Below the pieces are notes generated by a model. The model was not told the DNA's origin. It searched no databases and saw nothing but the letters and a program-made list of their open reading frames with translations. A stretch of 64,000 nucleotides of DNA from Syntrophotalea acetylenica (GTDB lineage Bacteria; Desulfobacterota; Desulfuromonadia; Desulfuromonadales; Syntrophotaleaceae): NCBI RefSeq assembly GCF_001888165.1, contig NZ_CP015455.1, positions 2,226,001 through 2,290,000 of the forward strand. The letters are read 5' to 3'. Position numbers and translations under genes: made by a program. Of the stretch, positions 54,134 to 63,779 are shown in pieces (position 1 is the stretch's first letter; every line of letters starts with the position of its first letter).

Positions 54134-55510
54134 TCACAAGCCTTGATTGTCCCCCGACCGACCGGTTACAGCCAGGCGCAACACCTGTGAGCCCCCGGGT
54201 TTCGGACGCAACCCCTGACATCGGCGCAAGCCCGGCAGCCAGATAATTTCGTCGGCCACCACCAGCGGCAAGGCTTGCCGGACCTCGCGGGGCAGCTTGG
54301 CGTCGATAAAAAAATCCTTCAACTTGCGATGCCCCGGCGCGCCGCTGGGATAAAACCGATCACCGGGACGAAAGGATCTCACCTGCAGCGGAAACCGCAC
54401 CAGAGCCGCATCAAATTCCGCCACCCAGCGGGTTTCTCCGCCACAGTCCGCCTGCAGTGTTACGTGCAGCTGCCCACCTCCGGGGAAATCGTAAACCCCC
54501 GGCCCCGGAATCGCAACCGCAAACCCCTGCCGCGGCAACGGCGGGGTGGTTCGCATCCAGAGACGATCATAACGCCGCGCCGCCCACGCCCCGGGAAGGT
54601 GCACCTCCGCCTCGGGCCTGGCACCATGCAGCAAATTCTGCAGAGCCTCCAGATGCGGCGCACCAATACCCCGCAGATCCCCGCGCAATCGCTCCAGGGC
54701 GGCTCGCAGCACGCGCAGGCGCAACGCCGGATGCAGCAGTTCCAGCGCGTTGCAGCACAACCATAAACCGTCGTCCCCGGCAACACAGAGGCTCGCCATG
54801 GCGTCACCAACCTGCTGTTCCCAATAGTCTTCCTCAACGGCGATACGCCGGCTAAGGGCAGCCAGGTGATGATCGATGCGGGGATTGTATTCGCGCAGCA
54901 GCGGCAGCAATTCATGGCGCAGGCGATTGCGGGTAAAAGACGGATCGGCGTTGCTCAAATCTTCAACGTGGCCGAGCTGGCGGGAATCACGATACTGCAG
55001 GATGTCACTTCTGGAAAATGTCAGCAGCGGTCGGATAAAAGGATCGCTCCGCAGGCGCATGCAGGCCAGCCCCGACAGACTGCTGCCACGCAGCAGGCGA
55101 TGCATGAAGGTTTCGGCCTGGTCATCGCGATGATGGCCCAGCGCGACAAAACGGCACCCCTCAAGACGGGCTGTACGCAGCAGAAAATCCCGCCGCGCAT
55201 CCCGGGCCGCTTCTTCCAGACCCCGCTTGCGCTGCGCCGCCAACGTTGGCACATCGATGCAACCAAGCGATAGCGGCACCTGAAGTCGCAGACAGAGCTC
55301 CCGCACGAACTCGGCATCGCGGCAACTCTCGCTACGCATGCAGTGGTCGAGATGCGCGGCCCTGATTTCGAGTTGCAGCTTCCCCGCCGCCTGCCACAGC
55401 AAATCGAGCAGGACCACCGAATCGACGCCACCCGAAACGCCCACCAGTATCCTGTCTTTCGGCTGCAGGCCTATACAACTTATAAGGGTGTGATTGAACA
55501 GAGACTGCAT
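54134..55510 (-). CDS. tilS: tRNA(Ile)-lysidine synthetase
   Basis: 458 residues. PP-loop SGGVDS at 26-31, 'ALGHHRDDQAETFMHRLLRG', 'RPLL' and the TilS C-terminal domain. It changes C34 of the CAU-anticodon isoleucine tRNA to lysidine, letting it read AUA. GGAGGT lies upstream of ATG 55510; an open frame continues to 55555 but overlaps the terminator of the neighbouring tRNA. Confidence 0.94.
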   Translation of the reverse strand: MQSLFNHTLISCIGLQPKDRILVGVSGGVDSVVLLDLLWQAAGKLQLEIRAAHLDHCMRSESCRDAEFVRELCLRLQVPLSLGCIDVPTLAAQRKRGLEEAARDARRDFLLRTARLEGCRFVALGHHRDDQAETFMHRLLRGSSLSGLACMRLRSDPFIRPLLTFSRSDILQYRDSRQLGHVEDLSNADPSFTRNRLRHELLPLLREYNPRIDHHLAALSRRIAVEEDYWEQQVGDAMASLCVAGDDGLWLCCNALELLHPALRLRVLRAALERLRGDLRGIGAPHLEALQNLLHGARPEAEVHLPGAWAARRYDRLWMRTTPPLPRQGFAVAIPGPGVYDFPGGGQLHVTLQADCGGETRWVAEFDAALVRFPLQVRSFRPGDRFYPSGAPGHRKLKDFFIDAKLPREVRQALPLVVADEIIWLPGLRRCQGLRPKPGGSQVLRLAVTGRSGDNQGL

Positions 55511-55541
55511 TGATCCACAAGACCTCCGGCAGCTCAAACAA

Positions 55542-55576
55542 GAAAAGACCCTCACTGCGATCCAGGAGGGTCTTTT
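55542..55576 (-). terminator. Terminator of tRNA-Met
   Basis: AAAAGACCCTC and GAGGGTCTTTT around a 13-nt loop, six bases past the tRNA 3' end. The U-rich ends suit both strands; on the minus strand it ends the tRNA transcript. Confidence 0.75.
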
Positions 55577-55581
55577 ATAAT

Positions 55582-55658
55582 TGGTGGCGGTGCAGAGATT
55601 CGAACTCCGGACACTGCGGATATGAGCCGCATGCTCTAACCAACTGAGCTACACCGCC
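55582..55658 (-). tRNA. tRNA-Met(CAT)
   Basis: 77 nt with encoded CCA. The acceptor arm is GGCGGTG/CACCGCC, the D arm contains AGCTCAGTTGGTTAGAGC, the anticodon stem GCGGCT-CAT-ATCCGC presents CAT, and the T arm has GTTCGAATC. The first base pair G-C and ordinary D loop fit elongator Met; an Ile2 (lysidine) identity cannot be excluded from the anticodon alone, and tilS lies next door. Confidence 0.92.
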
Positions 55659-55704
55659 TTTTTTATCGGGTTTGCACCAAAGGGTCTCCCTCAGGTGGGC
55701 TCTT

Positions 55705-55733
55705 ATATAAACCAGGAGATTCGACCTTGTCAA
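55705..55733 (-). promoter_or_regulatory. Promoter of tRNA-Met
   Basis: TTGACA (55733-55728), 17 bp, TTATAT (55710-55705) on the minus strand, about 45 bp before the tRNA. The -35 is perfect. The stretch from here to the cupin start (55734-56021) holds no gene. Confidence 0.75.
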
Positions 55734-56021
55734 GCATAAAGCCGAAAACAATCTACAATTATTGCAAGAGCCCGACAACCCTTGCCGATTGCGCCAAAAC
55801 AGCCGCAATTCAGGAACAACCCAAACCGCAAAACCGCTGTTGAACAGCGGGATGGCCATCCCGCTTGAATTTTTCAAATGTATCAAGCCCTTGATGTTTG
55901 CCACCACTGAATATGGCGAAAAACCGCCCGATCCTTGATCCGCATCAAACAACCCGAAGGCAAGCAGTGGCATACTTTCCCCATGACAAGTCATTTTCAA
56001 CCTCGAACCCAGGAGAACCCC

Positions 56022-56375
56022 ATGGACAAACACCCCGACAGCGGATCCCTTGCCCCGGCCACGGCACACTCCATAAGCGAACTGGTGACCGTTCAGCCGG
56101 GCGCCATCGTCAGCCGCACCCTGACCCAGACCCCGGTAGGCACTCTGACCCTGTTCGCATTTGCCGCAAACCAGGCATTATCCGAGCACAGCGCTCCGTT
56201 CGATGCCTTTGTGCAAGTCCTGGCGGGGCGAGCCGAAATCACCATTGACGCAAAGACGATCGGTGCCGAAGCCGGCAGCCTGATCGTCATGCCCGCCAAC
56301 ATCCCCCATGCGGTGCGCGCCGCCACCGATATGAAAATGCTGCTGACCATGTTCCGTCCGCAGACTCCGGCATAA
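56022..56375 (+). CDS. Cupin-domain protein
   Basis: 117 residues forming one cupin barrel: 'EHSAPFDAFVQVLAGRAEIT' (motif 1, with H and a glutamine region) and 'GSLIVMPANIPHAVRAATDM' (motif 2, P..xPH). The conserved metal ligands of motif 1 are partly kept (H in EHSA). Function not assigned; single-cupin proteins like this are often small-molecule sensors or isomerases. AGGAG lies before ATG 56022. Confidence 0.85.
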   Translation: MDKHPDSGSLAPATAHSISELVTVQPGAIVSRTLTQTPVGTLTLFAFAANQALSEHSAPFDAFVQVLAGRAEITIDAKTIGAEAGSLIVMPANIPHAVRAATDMKMLLTMFRPQTPA

Positions 56376-56451
56376 AAAGCTGTTGCCTCCCCGGGGAATG
56401 TGATAAGACAGGCACGACTTCTTCTCCTTCACATTCCCCCAGGAGGCCCGT

Positions 56452-57738
56452 ATGCTGGAGCGTTTTTTTCATCTGGAGGCGCACGGCAGCTGCCTGCGCA
56501 ATGAAATTCTGGCTGGCATCACTACGTTTCTGGCGGCGGCCTACATCATTTTTGTTCATCCGGACATGCTGGCCGCTACCGGCATGGACAAGGGCGCGTT
56601 GACCACCATCACCTGCCTGGTGGCCGGGCTCGCCACCCTGCTCATGGCCCTCTGGGCCAACTCGCCTATCATGATGGCGCCAGGCATGGGTCTCAACGCT
56701 TTCTTCACCTATACCCTGGTTCTGCAGCGACAGATCCCCTGGCAGACCGCCCTGGGGATTGTTTTTCTGTCCGGTATCTTTTTCCTCATACTTACCTGGC
56801 TGGGATTCCGGGAGCGGATACTCAGGGCCATCCCGGTTTGCCTGCAGCAGGCCACCGCCGTCGGTATCGGCCTGTTCATCGCCTTCATCGGCCTGCAGAA
56901 CCTCGGCCTGATCGTTGGCAACCCGGCCACCCTGATCGGCCTTGGTTCCATTAGCCGCGGAGCGATGCTGGGGCTCTTTGGCGTCTTGCTCGCCATCCTG
57001 CTGGAAATCCGCCGGGTACGTGGAGCGCTGCTGATTTCGATCCTGTTCGTTACGCTCCTGGCAATCTTCAGCGGCGAAACGCGGTTGCCCGAGACCCTGA
57101 TCGCCCTGCCGCCTTCGCCGGCCCCGATCGCCTTCAAACTGGATATAGCGGGCGCCATTAACCTGTCTTTCTGGTCGGCCATATTCACTTTTATGTTCAT
57201 GGACCTGTTCGACAGCCTCGGCACCCTGCTGGCCGTCTGCCGGGAAGCGGGCATGGTCAGGGAAGATGGCAGAATCCCGGGCCTGCCACGCATGCTGACC
57301 GCCGACGCCCTGGCCACCGTCGGCGGAGCGGTGCTCGGCACCAGTACCACCACCGCTTATCTCGAATCGGCCAGCGGCGTCTCCGACGGCGGGCGCACCG
57401 GCCTGACCGGTGTGGTCACCGGTCTCCTGTTCCTTCTGGCCGCCTTCTTTTCCCCTATCGTCAGCACCGTGCCCTCTTGTGCCACCGCCCCGGCACTGAT
57501 CATGGTCGGCATATTCATGATGCGCGGTGTCGCCCAGATCGACTTCTACGATTTCGAGGAAGGCGCTCCGGCGTTTCTTACCATCCTGTTCATGCCGTTG
57601 GCCTATTCTATATCCACCGGACTGGCTTTCGGATTTCTATCCTACGTGCTGATCAAAGTCCTGCTCGGCAAATGGCGTCAATGCAGCCCTTTTTTATACG
57701 GCGCAGCGGTGCTTTCCCTGATCAGCCTGTACAATTGA
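56452..57738 (+). CDS. NCS2-family adenine/guanine/hypoxanthine permease
   Basis: 428 residues with about twelve membrane helices. It opens 'NEILAGITTFLAAAYIIFVH', followed by 'MAPGMGLNAFFTYT' and 'GTSTTTAYLESASGVSDGGR', all hallmarks of the AzgA/PurP/YjcD group of proton-purine symporters. CCAGGAGG stands before the ATG. It is probably a single-gene unit between the cupin gene and tRNA-Ala. Confidence 0.92.
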   Translation: MLERFFHLEAHGSCLRNEILAGITTFLAAAYIIFVHPDMLAATGMDKGALTTITCLVAGLATLLMALWANSPIMMAPGMGLNAFFTYTLVLQRQIPWQTALGIVFLSGIFFLILTWLGFRERILRAIPVCLQQATAVGIGLFIAFIGLQNLGLIVGNPATLIGLGSISRGAMLGLFGVLLAILLEIRRVRGALLISILFVTLLAIFSGETRLPETLIALPPSPAPIAFKLDIAGAINLSFWSAIFTFMFMDLFDSLGTLLAVCREAGMVREDGRIPGLPRMLTADALATVGGAVLGTSTTTAYLESASGVSDGGRTGLTGVVTGLLFLLAAFFSPIVSTVPSCATAPALIMVGIFMMRGVAQIDFYDFEEGAPAFLTILFMPLAYSISTGLAFGFLSYVLIKVLLGKWRQCSPFLYGAAVLSLISLYN

Positions 57739-57788
57739 CAGCCCTCAGCACGATGCGAAAAAAACGGCAACCACAGGAAAAAAACCTG

Positions 57789-57818
57789 TTGACACCCTTC
57801 AGGGGCTTTTGCTATAAC
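57789..57818 (+). promoter_or_regulatory. Promoter of tRNA-Ala
   Basis: TTGACA, 18 bp, TATAAC on the plus strand; the -10 ends 16 bp before the mature tRNA. Confidence 0.75.
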
Positions 57819-57834
57819 CCAGTCCACAACACAC

Positions 57835-57910
<76 letters not shown>

Positions 57911-57917
57911 AAATCAA

Positions 57918-57948
57918 GGGGTTACGGAACTTTTCCGTAACCCCTTTT
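57918..57948 (+). terminator. Terminator of tRNA-Ala
   Basis: GGGGTTACGGAA, a 3-nt loop and TTCCGTAACCCC, then TTTT. It lies 7 bp past the tRNA. Confidence 0.88.
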
Positions 57949-57995
57949 CAGTTGTCGCGTACACATGCGTACACATTTTAGAGTCCTCAACACAC

Positions 57996-58032
57996 AAAGC
58001 CCTCAGAGCATTTTTGCTTCTGAGGGCTTTTT
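57996..58032 (+). terminator. Second hairpin terminator downstream of tRNA-Ala
   Basis: AAAGCCCTCAGA pairs with TCTGAGGGCTTTTT. No gene is seen between the two terminators, so this one may be left over from a lost gene; the GTACACA repeats at 57959-57975 could be traces of an old integration event. Confidence 0.65.
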
Positions 58033-58724
58033 ATTTCCGTCCGAACAAAACTCGATGGGTATAGATATTATTATAAAAAATTTAATATCACACCTGATAC
58101 ACCACCTCACCGTCCAGGTTGGCGAGGGGGGGCTTCCTGATCGAGATATCCGTAAACTGCTTCGGGCAGTTTCACCCTGACCAAACGCAAGGTTTATGCA
58201 AAACGGCCAAAACGCCCGACCTTGGCGTCCGTGAACGCACGAGGACGTGCCTGGATACAAAGACGCCCCGCGGGAGAAGCTACCCGTGGAGCGTTGAAGA
58301 TAAAAATTGCGGCCTGAGTCGGTGACGATTGCGTGAATCTGCTTTTGAGGAGGGAAAAAGCGAACAGAAAAGCTCACAGGGGAGGAAAAATTTCGTCGAC
58401 CAACATCAGACCGCCAGGGAAACCGTTGTGTCGCATGACTTTGTACGTGATCTCTATGAGTACGCTCCGGGGGCTAACCTCGGCTAAAAAACCATCCCAG
58501 ACCTGTTGTCCGGTGTTGATTTCAAACAGCATCCCCAGTGTTCGGGAAGCATTGCCCGTTGTCCGTAATAACAGTACATCAGGGCTGCCTGTCGTTGCCA
58601 TCGCTAGGGCGAGGGGTTTTTATCCCTCAATGGAGTGATTTTCGAAATTTTTTTGCGCTTTGATCAAAATGCCCATTTGTGGGACAATGATGCTCCTGCT
58701 ACTGACAACGGGCAAAGCATCCAC
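58033..58724. other. Long intergenic region before the second PocR kinase
   Basis: About 690 bp. I see no convincing gene or RNA. It is AT-rich at 58060-58100, and carries a few imperfect inverted repeats (58145-58175 around GAAACTGCCCGAAGCAGTTT on the minus strand). Short open frames here lack ribosome-binding sites. Confidence 0.45.
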
Positions 58725-60377
58725 ATGGCATATCTTCTGGATCTGATCGATAAAAACACCCTTGATAAAATCATGGTGGCCTACACCAAGGCGACCCGCA
58801 TGGGTGGTTGCATTTACGACACGAAGGGAAACATCCTTGCCGGACCCTACAATTTCTCCGACTTCTGCCTGAAATTCTGCCGCGGTACCCATGAAGGCCT
58901 GCACAAATGCACGGCCAGCGCCCGCTATGGCGCACGCGAGGCGCTGCGCAAGGATGGACCGACCATCTACTCCTGCCTTAATTCGGGACTGGTGGACTGT
59001 GCATCCGCCATCACCGTCGAAGGGCAGATGGTGGCCGTAATGATCTGCGGCCAGGTCAGAACGGAAGATTATGTCATCGACCGGGATCTCGCTTTTCATC
59101 ATGCCAGCGCCATCGGCATTCGGGACATGGCCGGCTACATGGAAGCTTTGTACCGAATCCCGAAAATAAGCTATGAACGCCTGCACGACTTCGCCACTCT
59201 GCAGAGCCTCATCGCCGGAACCCTTGGCAGCCTGGCCACTAACAATAAACGCCTCAAAAGCGTCTCGCGCAAACGCATTTTTCAGCTGATCAACAGTGTT
59301 TCCGATTACATTATCGCCACCGACACCAGGGGTTTCATCGAAAATCAGAACCGCGCCCTGCTTGAAGCACTGGGGCGCCCCGATGGCGACCTTTCCGGCC
59401 AACCCATCGAATCGCTGTTTCTGGACCGTACCCCGCTGGTCAGGGAAATGGCCAAGCTGCGCGAGACCCGCGACACACCGGAACGCCTCAGCCTGGGATT
59501 GCTGCTTTCCGATAAAAAACTGGCCCAGGTCGATACGTCCCTTTCCCGCATGGAAAACGAAAAGGGAGAGCTGCACGGCTTCGTCGCCGTCATGCGCGAC
59601 ATGACCGAAGAAAAAACCATCGAGAGGATGAAGAGCGATCTTTTCGGCATGCTTACCCATGACATGATCAACCCCATCCTGGCTATCAAATCGGCCCTCA
59701 AGCTGGTGCTGGACGGTCAGGTCGGGCACCTGAACCAGGAACAGACGGATATTCTCAGAATGGCCGCCGACACCAACCATGACCTGATGGGCATGGTGTC
59801 CGACTTTCTCGATGTGTTTCGCAACAATTACGGCATGCTGGTTTTGCGGCAGAGCCGCTTCGACATCCACCAGGCTTTACAGGAGGTCGTCAATCAATCC
59901 TATTATTCCTGTCAGGATCGCAAAATCCGCATCGATTACCAATCGGACTTCAGTGACGAACTGCCGTATTACGGGGATCGGCTGCGCCTGCTGCGAACCT
60001 TTGCCAACCTGCTGGACAACGCCATCAAGTTCAGTGAAGGAGAAGACCTGGTCACCATCGAAACACGCCGAAGCGCGCCGTCAGGCGGTAAACGGCACGG
60101 CGAATCTGTCCGCTTGCGGCCGGATATTGCCCACATTTTCGTCGCCTTTCACAATCGCGGCAAGGATCTGCCCATGCAGGATCTGGGAGCCATGTTCGAC
60201 AAGTTCTACACGAGCAATCACAAAAACCCGGCCGCCAAAAAAGGCTTGGGCCTGGGGCTTAACTTTTGTAAGCTCGTTGCGGAGGGACACGGGGGACATA
60301 TCTGGGCGGAGACCACGGACGACGGCCTGCGCATCGTGCTGGCCCTGCCGGTCCCCGACCCTTCAAAAGATATTTGA
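58725..60377 (+). CDS. PocR-domain sensor histidine kinase
   Basis: 550 residues. A PocR domain (about 1-165: 'KIMVAYTKATRMGGCIYDTK', 'DFCLKFCRGTHEGLHKC', 'CASAITVEGQMVAVMICGQV') is followed by a PAS domain ('LINSVSDYIIATDTRGFIEN'), a HisKA box 'MLTHDMINPI' (H312) and a HATPase domain ('NLLDNAIKFS', 'GLGLGLNFCKLV'). Its PocR part keeps cysteine-rich segments that could bind a metal or cluster. The frame is open back to a GTG at 58635; I choose 58725 because the domain begins there. The cognate response regulator follows at 60413. Confidence 0.85.
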   Translation: MAYLLDLIDKNTLDKIMVAYTKATRMGGCIYDTKGNILAGPYNFSDFCLKFCRGTHEGLHKCTASARYGAREALRKDGPTIYSCLNSGLVDCASAITVEGQMVAVMICGQVRTEDYVIDRDLAFHHASAIGIRDMAGYMEALYRIPKISYERLHDFATLQSLIAGTLGSLATNNKRLKSVSRKRIFQLINSVSDYIIATDTRGFIENQNRALLEALGRPDGDLSGQPIESLFLDRTPLVREMAKLRETRDTPERLSLGLLLSDKKLAQVDTSLSRMENEKGELHGFVAVMRDMTEEKTIERMKSDLFGMLTHDMINPILAIKSALKLVLDGQVGHLNQEQTDILRMAADTNHDLMGMVSDFLDVFRNNYGMLVLRQSRFDIHQALQEVVNQSYYSCQDRKIRIDYQSDFSDELPYYGDRLRLLRTFANLLDNAIKFSEGEDLVTIETRRSAPSGGKRHGESVRLRPDIAHIFVAFHNRGKDLPMQDLGAMFDKFYTSNHKNPAAKKGLGLGLNFCKLVAEGHGGHIWAETTDDGLRIVLALPVPDPSKDI

Positions 60378-60412
60378 AGGGGATTCAACCCGCGCATTGC
60401 CCGGAGGTACAA

Positions 60413-61078
60413 ATGCCCAAAAGCGGACCGTTTAAAGTTTTTCTGGCCGACGACCACCCCCTGCTTCGCACCGGCTTGCGCATGGGCCTGAGCCAGTTTT
60501 CCGACATCGACTTTATCGGTGAAGCCAACGACGGCTTCAAGGCTGTGGAAAGGATCAAGCAGAACCCCCCGGACGCGGCGCTCATCGATGTCGACATGCC
60601 CGGGCTTTCCGGAGTGGCGGCGGTGCGCATGCTGCGCAAACATTATCCGGAGATGACCCTGCTGATTCTTTCTTCATACAGCGACAAGCACTTCATCGAA
60701 GAAGCCATGCAGGCCGGAGCCGACGGTTATGTGCTCAAAAGCATCGACATCACCGATCTGGTCGAGCTTATCCGGGCTTTTGTCAACAAAGAACACCCCA
60801 TGTCGCCATACCTGATGGATCTGGCCGTCGACTGGGAAGACACCCGCCCGGACATGGAACCGGACGAAGAAGACGACCCTGAGGATTTTCTCACCCGCCG
60901 GGAAAAACAGATCCTCGACTGCCTGGCCCGCGGCCAGGGCAACAAGGAAATCAGCAACAGCCTGTTCATCAGCCCGGAAACCGTCAAAACCCACATCAAA
61001 AACATTTTTAAAAAACTGGATGTGAAAAGTCGCCTCGAAGCCGTTATCGCCGCCAAGGAGCGAAAGCTCATCAACTGA
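60413..61078 (+). CDS. NarL/LuxR-type response regulator
   Basis: 221 residues. The receiver has 'LADDHPLLRTGLRMG', phospho-acceptor D59 in 'ALIDVDMPG', T/S 'LILSSYSD' and K in 'GYVLKS'. An acidic linker (150-162) leads to a LuxR helix-turn-helix: 'LTRREKQILDCLARGQGNKE' and 'SPETVKTHIKNIFKKLDV'. CCGGAGG precedes ATG 60413. It forms a two-component pair with the PocR kinase; target genes are not evident nearby. Confidence 0.93.
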   Translation: MPKSGPFKVFLADDHPLLRTGLRMGLSQFSDIDFIGEANDGFKAVERIKQNPPDAALIDVDMPGLSGVAAVRMLRKHYPEMTLLILSSYSDKHFIEEAMQAGADGYVLKSIDITDLVELIRAFVNKEHPMSPYLMDLAVDWEDTRPDMEPDEEDDPEDFLTRREKQILDCLARGQGNKEISNSLFISPETVKTHIKNIFKKLDVKSRLEAVIAAKERKLIN

Positions 61079-61170
61079 GAAAAACCACATGGGCAGAATT
61101 TTTCGTGCGCCGCATTTCACGCCGCACGATCACTGGCCTCAGGCTGTCACCCCTTATCGAAAAACACCCC

Positions 61171-62538
61171 ATGATCTGCTTCTTGTACAGTTTTCCCCTG
61201 GACCATTTCGACCCGCTGATCATTTACCAGCGCCTCTATCCCACCGGTCCCGGTTTCCTTGAGAGCCCGCAAACTGCTTCCGGGACGGCGCGCTTCAGCA
61301 TCGTGCCGCTACGCCGACGGGAGTCCTACCGCCTGGATGGCAGCGGCCTTGAACGTATCGAGAACGGCCGAACGACCCCTCTGCCCGGCGATCCCTTCGT
61401 CACGCTGGACGCCATCCTGAACCAACGCAAACTCTCTTCCGATACCTTTCAACTGCCTTTTGCCGGCGGTTTTTTTGGCTTTCTCGGTTACGACCTGGCG
61501 ATGCACATCGAAAACCTGCCCTGCATTGCCAGGCGGGACCGAAACATTCCCGGCCTGTGGCTGGACTGGATCGACCTTGCTGCAATCTTCGACCACCACC
61601 AGCAAATCCTCACGCTCGTTTCCCTCGACCCGCGGGACAATCTGGAACAGTGGGAACGCGCGATACGCCAGGCGCTGCGGCAGCCGGCGGCAGACACGCA
61701 GCCTTTCCGTGTCAGCTGCCCGGCCCCCGGCATGGAGCAGCAGGCGTTCGAAGAGCGGGTGCGCCGCGCCAAACACTACATCGCCCGCGGGGATATCTAT
61801 CAGGCCAATCTTTCGGTGCGTTTCGATTCGCGCTGTGACATTTCCGCCATCGACCTCTACCGGCGGTTGCGCCGCATCAACCCCAGCCCTTTCGCAGCCC
61901 TGCTGCACACCCCGCACCTGGACATCATCTCCGCTTCACCAGAGAGGCTGATACGGCTGCAAAACGGCATTGCGGAGACCCGCCCCATCGCCGGCACCCG
62001 GCCGCGGGGTGAAAGCGCCCCCGACGATGAGCGGCTGCGCCAGGAATTGCTGGCCAATCCCAAGGAGCGCGCCGAACATATCATGCTGCTCGATCTGGAA
62101 CGCAACGATCTGGGGAAGGTCTGCCAACCCTCCAGCGTTGAGGTCGACGAACTGATGGTGCTGGAGCGCTATTCCCACGTCACCCACATCGTTTCCAACG
62201 TCAAGGGACGCCTGCGCAAAAATGTCGGGCCTTTTGCCCTGCTGCGGGCGGTATTTCCCGGCGGCACCATTACCGGCGCGCCGAAGAAACGCTGCATGGA
62301 AATCATCGAGGAACTCGAACCGACGGGGCGCGGCACTTACACCGGAAGCGCCGGCTATGTCAGCATCACCGGCAACATGGATTTCAATATTCTGATCCGC
62401 AGTTTCCAGAAATTCGACAGGGAACTGACCTATCAGGTCGGCGCCGGCATTGTTGCCGACTCCGATCCGACCCGCGAATGGCAGGAATGTCTGCACAAGG
62501 CCGCGGCCTTGCGCCTGGCCCTCGGACTGGCATCATGA
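61171..62538 (+). CDS. pabB: Aminodeoxychorismate synthase component I
   Basis: 455 residues. Chorismate-binding domain: 'ARGDIYQANLSVRF', 'SASPERLIR', 'TRPIAGTRPRGESAPDDERL', 'ERAEHIMLLDLERNDLGKVC' and 'FPGGTITGAPKKRCMEII'. The PIAGT region marks PabB rather than TrpE (PI.GT.R.G). It forms aminodeoxychorismate for folate. The start is uncertain; a GTG at 61105 is also in frame, and neither has a good ribosome-binding site. Confidence 0.93.
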   Translation: MICFLYSFPLDHFDPLIIYQRLYPTGPGFLESPQTASGTARFSIVPLRRRESYRLDGSGLERIENGRTTPLPGDPFVTLDAILNQRKLSSDTFQLPFAGGFFGFLGYDLAMHIENLPCIARRDRNIPGLWLDWIDLAAIFDHHQQILTLVSLDPRDNLEQWERAIRQALRQPAADTQPFRVSCPAPGMEQQAFEERVRRAKHYIARGDIYQANLSVRFDSRCDISAIDLYRRLRRINPSPFAALLHTPHLDIISASPERLIRLQNGIAETRPIAGTRPRGESAPDDERLRQELLANPKERAEHIMLLDLERNDLGKVCQPSSVEVDELMVLERYSHVTHIVSNVKGRLRKNVGPFALLRAVFPGGTITGAPKKRCMEIIEELEPTGRGTYTGSAGYVSITGNMDFNILIRSFQKFDRELTYQVGAGIVADSDPTREWQECLHKAAALRLALGLAS

Positions 62539-63368
62539 TCGTGAACCTCGACGGCCGGTTTTGCACCGCCGAACAAGCCTGCCTGCCACTGCAAGACAGC
62601 GCCCTGCTGTTCGGCGACTCCCTGTTTGAAACCATCAAGGTGCAAAACAACAAGGTGTTGCGAATCGAAGCCCACCTGGACCGACTGGCGCTGTCGGCCT
62701 CGCTGCTCGACTTCCCCCGCAACCACGACGAGGTCCGCACCAACCTTCTGCAAACCGCCGAACGCTGCCCCTGGCCTTTGGCGCGCCTGCGCCTGACCCT
62801 CACCAGGGGAATCTGTAATGGACTTGCGGTACCGCCAGCACAGCATGCCCGAACCATCATCACCGCCGTCTCCTGCAGCGACCCCGACGACACTCAGCGC
62901 AAGGCCGGAGCCACGTGCGTTTTTGCCCCCAACCGGCGCGTCAACCCCCTCTCCCACCTGCCGCAGATGAAGCGCGGCAATTACGCCGACTGCCTCTACG
63001 CCGCCCGCTACGCCCAGTCACGAGGGGCCCGCGAGGCACTGTTCCGCACTGACGAGGGTCATATACTCGAAGGCGCCACCAGCAATTTGTTCCTTATCCG
63101 GGACAAAACCCTGATTACCCCGGCCGCCGGAGAACTGGTCCTGGCCGGCGTCATGCGTCGCCAGGTCCTGCAGGCGGCCGATACCCTCGGCTTTACCGTC
63201 AGACAGCAGCCCATCGACATGCAGACTCTTTTCCAGGCCGATGAAGCTTTTCTCACCAATGCCATTATCGAAATCATGCCCATTGCCCGGCTGGAAAATT
63301 TCCCCCTTAAACGCGGCCCCCTGGCCCTGGAGCTGCTGCAGGCCATCCGCAATGGCGCGGCATCCTGA
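62535..63368 (+). CDS. pabC: Aminodeoxychorismate lyase (class IV aminotransferase)
   Basis: 277 residues. Fold-type IV PLP enzyme: 'LLFGDSLFETIKVQNNKVLR' at the start, the PLP lysine in 'LPQMKRGNYAD', 'EGHILEGATSNLFLI' and 'FLTNAIIEIMPI'. It releases pyruvate from aminodeoxychorismate to give p-aminobenzoate. The ATG overlaps the pabB stop (ATGA), and the context makes PabC more likely than a branched-chain aminotransferase. Confidence 0.9.
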   Translation: MIVNLDGRFCTAEQACLPLQDSALLFGDSLFETIKVQNNKVLRIEAHLDRLALSASLLDFPRNHDEVRTNLLQTAERCPWPLARLRLTLTRGICNGLAVPPAQHARTIITAVSCSDPDDTQRKAGATCVFAPNRRVNPLSHLPQMKRGNYADCLYAARYAQSRGAREALFRTDEGHILEGATSNLFLIRDKTLITPAAGELVLAGVMRRQVLQAADTLGFTVRQQPIDMQTLFQADEAFLTNAIIEIMPIARLENFPLKRGPLALELLQAIRNGAAS

Positions 63369-63396
63369 ACAAACGGCCAGTCTCTACCAAAACCTC

Positions 63397-63425
63397 TTGA
63401 CCATCGGCAAACATGTCTTTATAAT
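63397..63425 (+). promoter_or_regulatory. Promoter of tRNA-Leu
   Basis: TTGACC, 17 bp, TATAAT; the -10 is perfect and lies 12 bp before the tRNA. Confidence 0.8.
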
Positions 63426-63437
63426 CCATCCCACTTT

Positions 63438-63523
63438 GCCGAAGTGGTGGAATTGGTAGACACGTCGGTCTCAAAAACCGATTGCTTATGGCAGTGCCGG
63501 TTCGATTCCGGCCTTCGGCACCA
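63438..63523 (+). tRNA. tRNA-Leu(CAA)
   Basis: 86 nt with encoded CCA and a long variable arm, as leucine tRNAs have. The anticodon stem CGGT-CTCAAAA-ACCG presents CAA; the T arm is GGTTCGATTCC. The 3' end is a common integration site, and integrase sequence follows 257 bp downstream. Confidence 0.93.
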
Positions 63524-63535
63524 ATAGAGAAAATG

Positions 63536-63560
63536 GCCCCTGATCCGTCAGGGGCTTTTT
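63536..63560 (+). terminator. Terminator of tRNA-Leu
   Basis: GCCCCTGA-TCCG-TCAGGGGC followed by TTTTT, 13 bp past the tRNA. Confidence 0.88.
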
Positions 63561-63779
63561 CTTTGTCCAATGTGATCCAATACCGTCTTAAAAAATCCGT
63601 ATATTTTCTTAAATTCAAGCATTTAGACAATTTCAAAAAATCGAAATTCTCTCTCATCCTTTTGCCAAACCGTCCACTCTTATACCATTTCATCCTTTGA
63701 CATCCGGCAAATTCCGGGGTAGAATTTTCCAAAACTTGGCCCCCGGCAAAAAAACCCTACCCCTGGAGGCAAGATTTTC

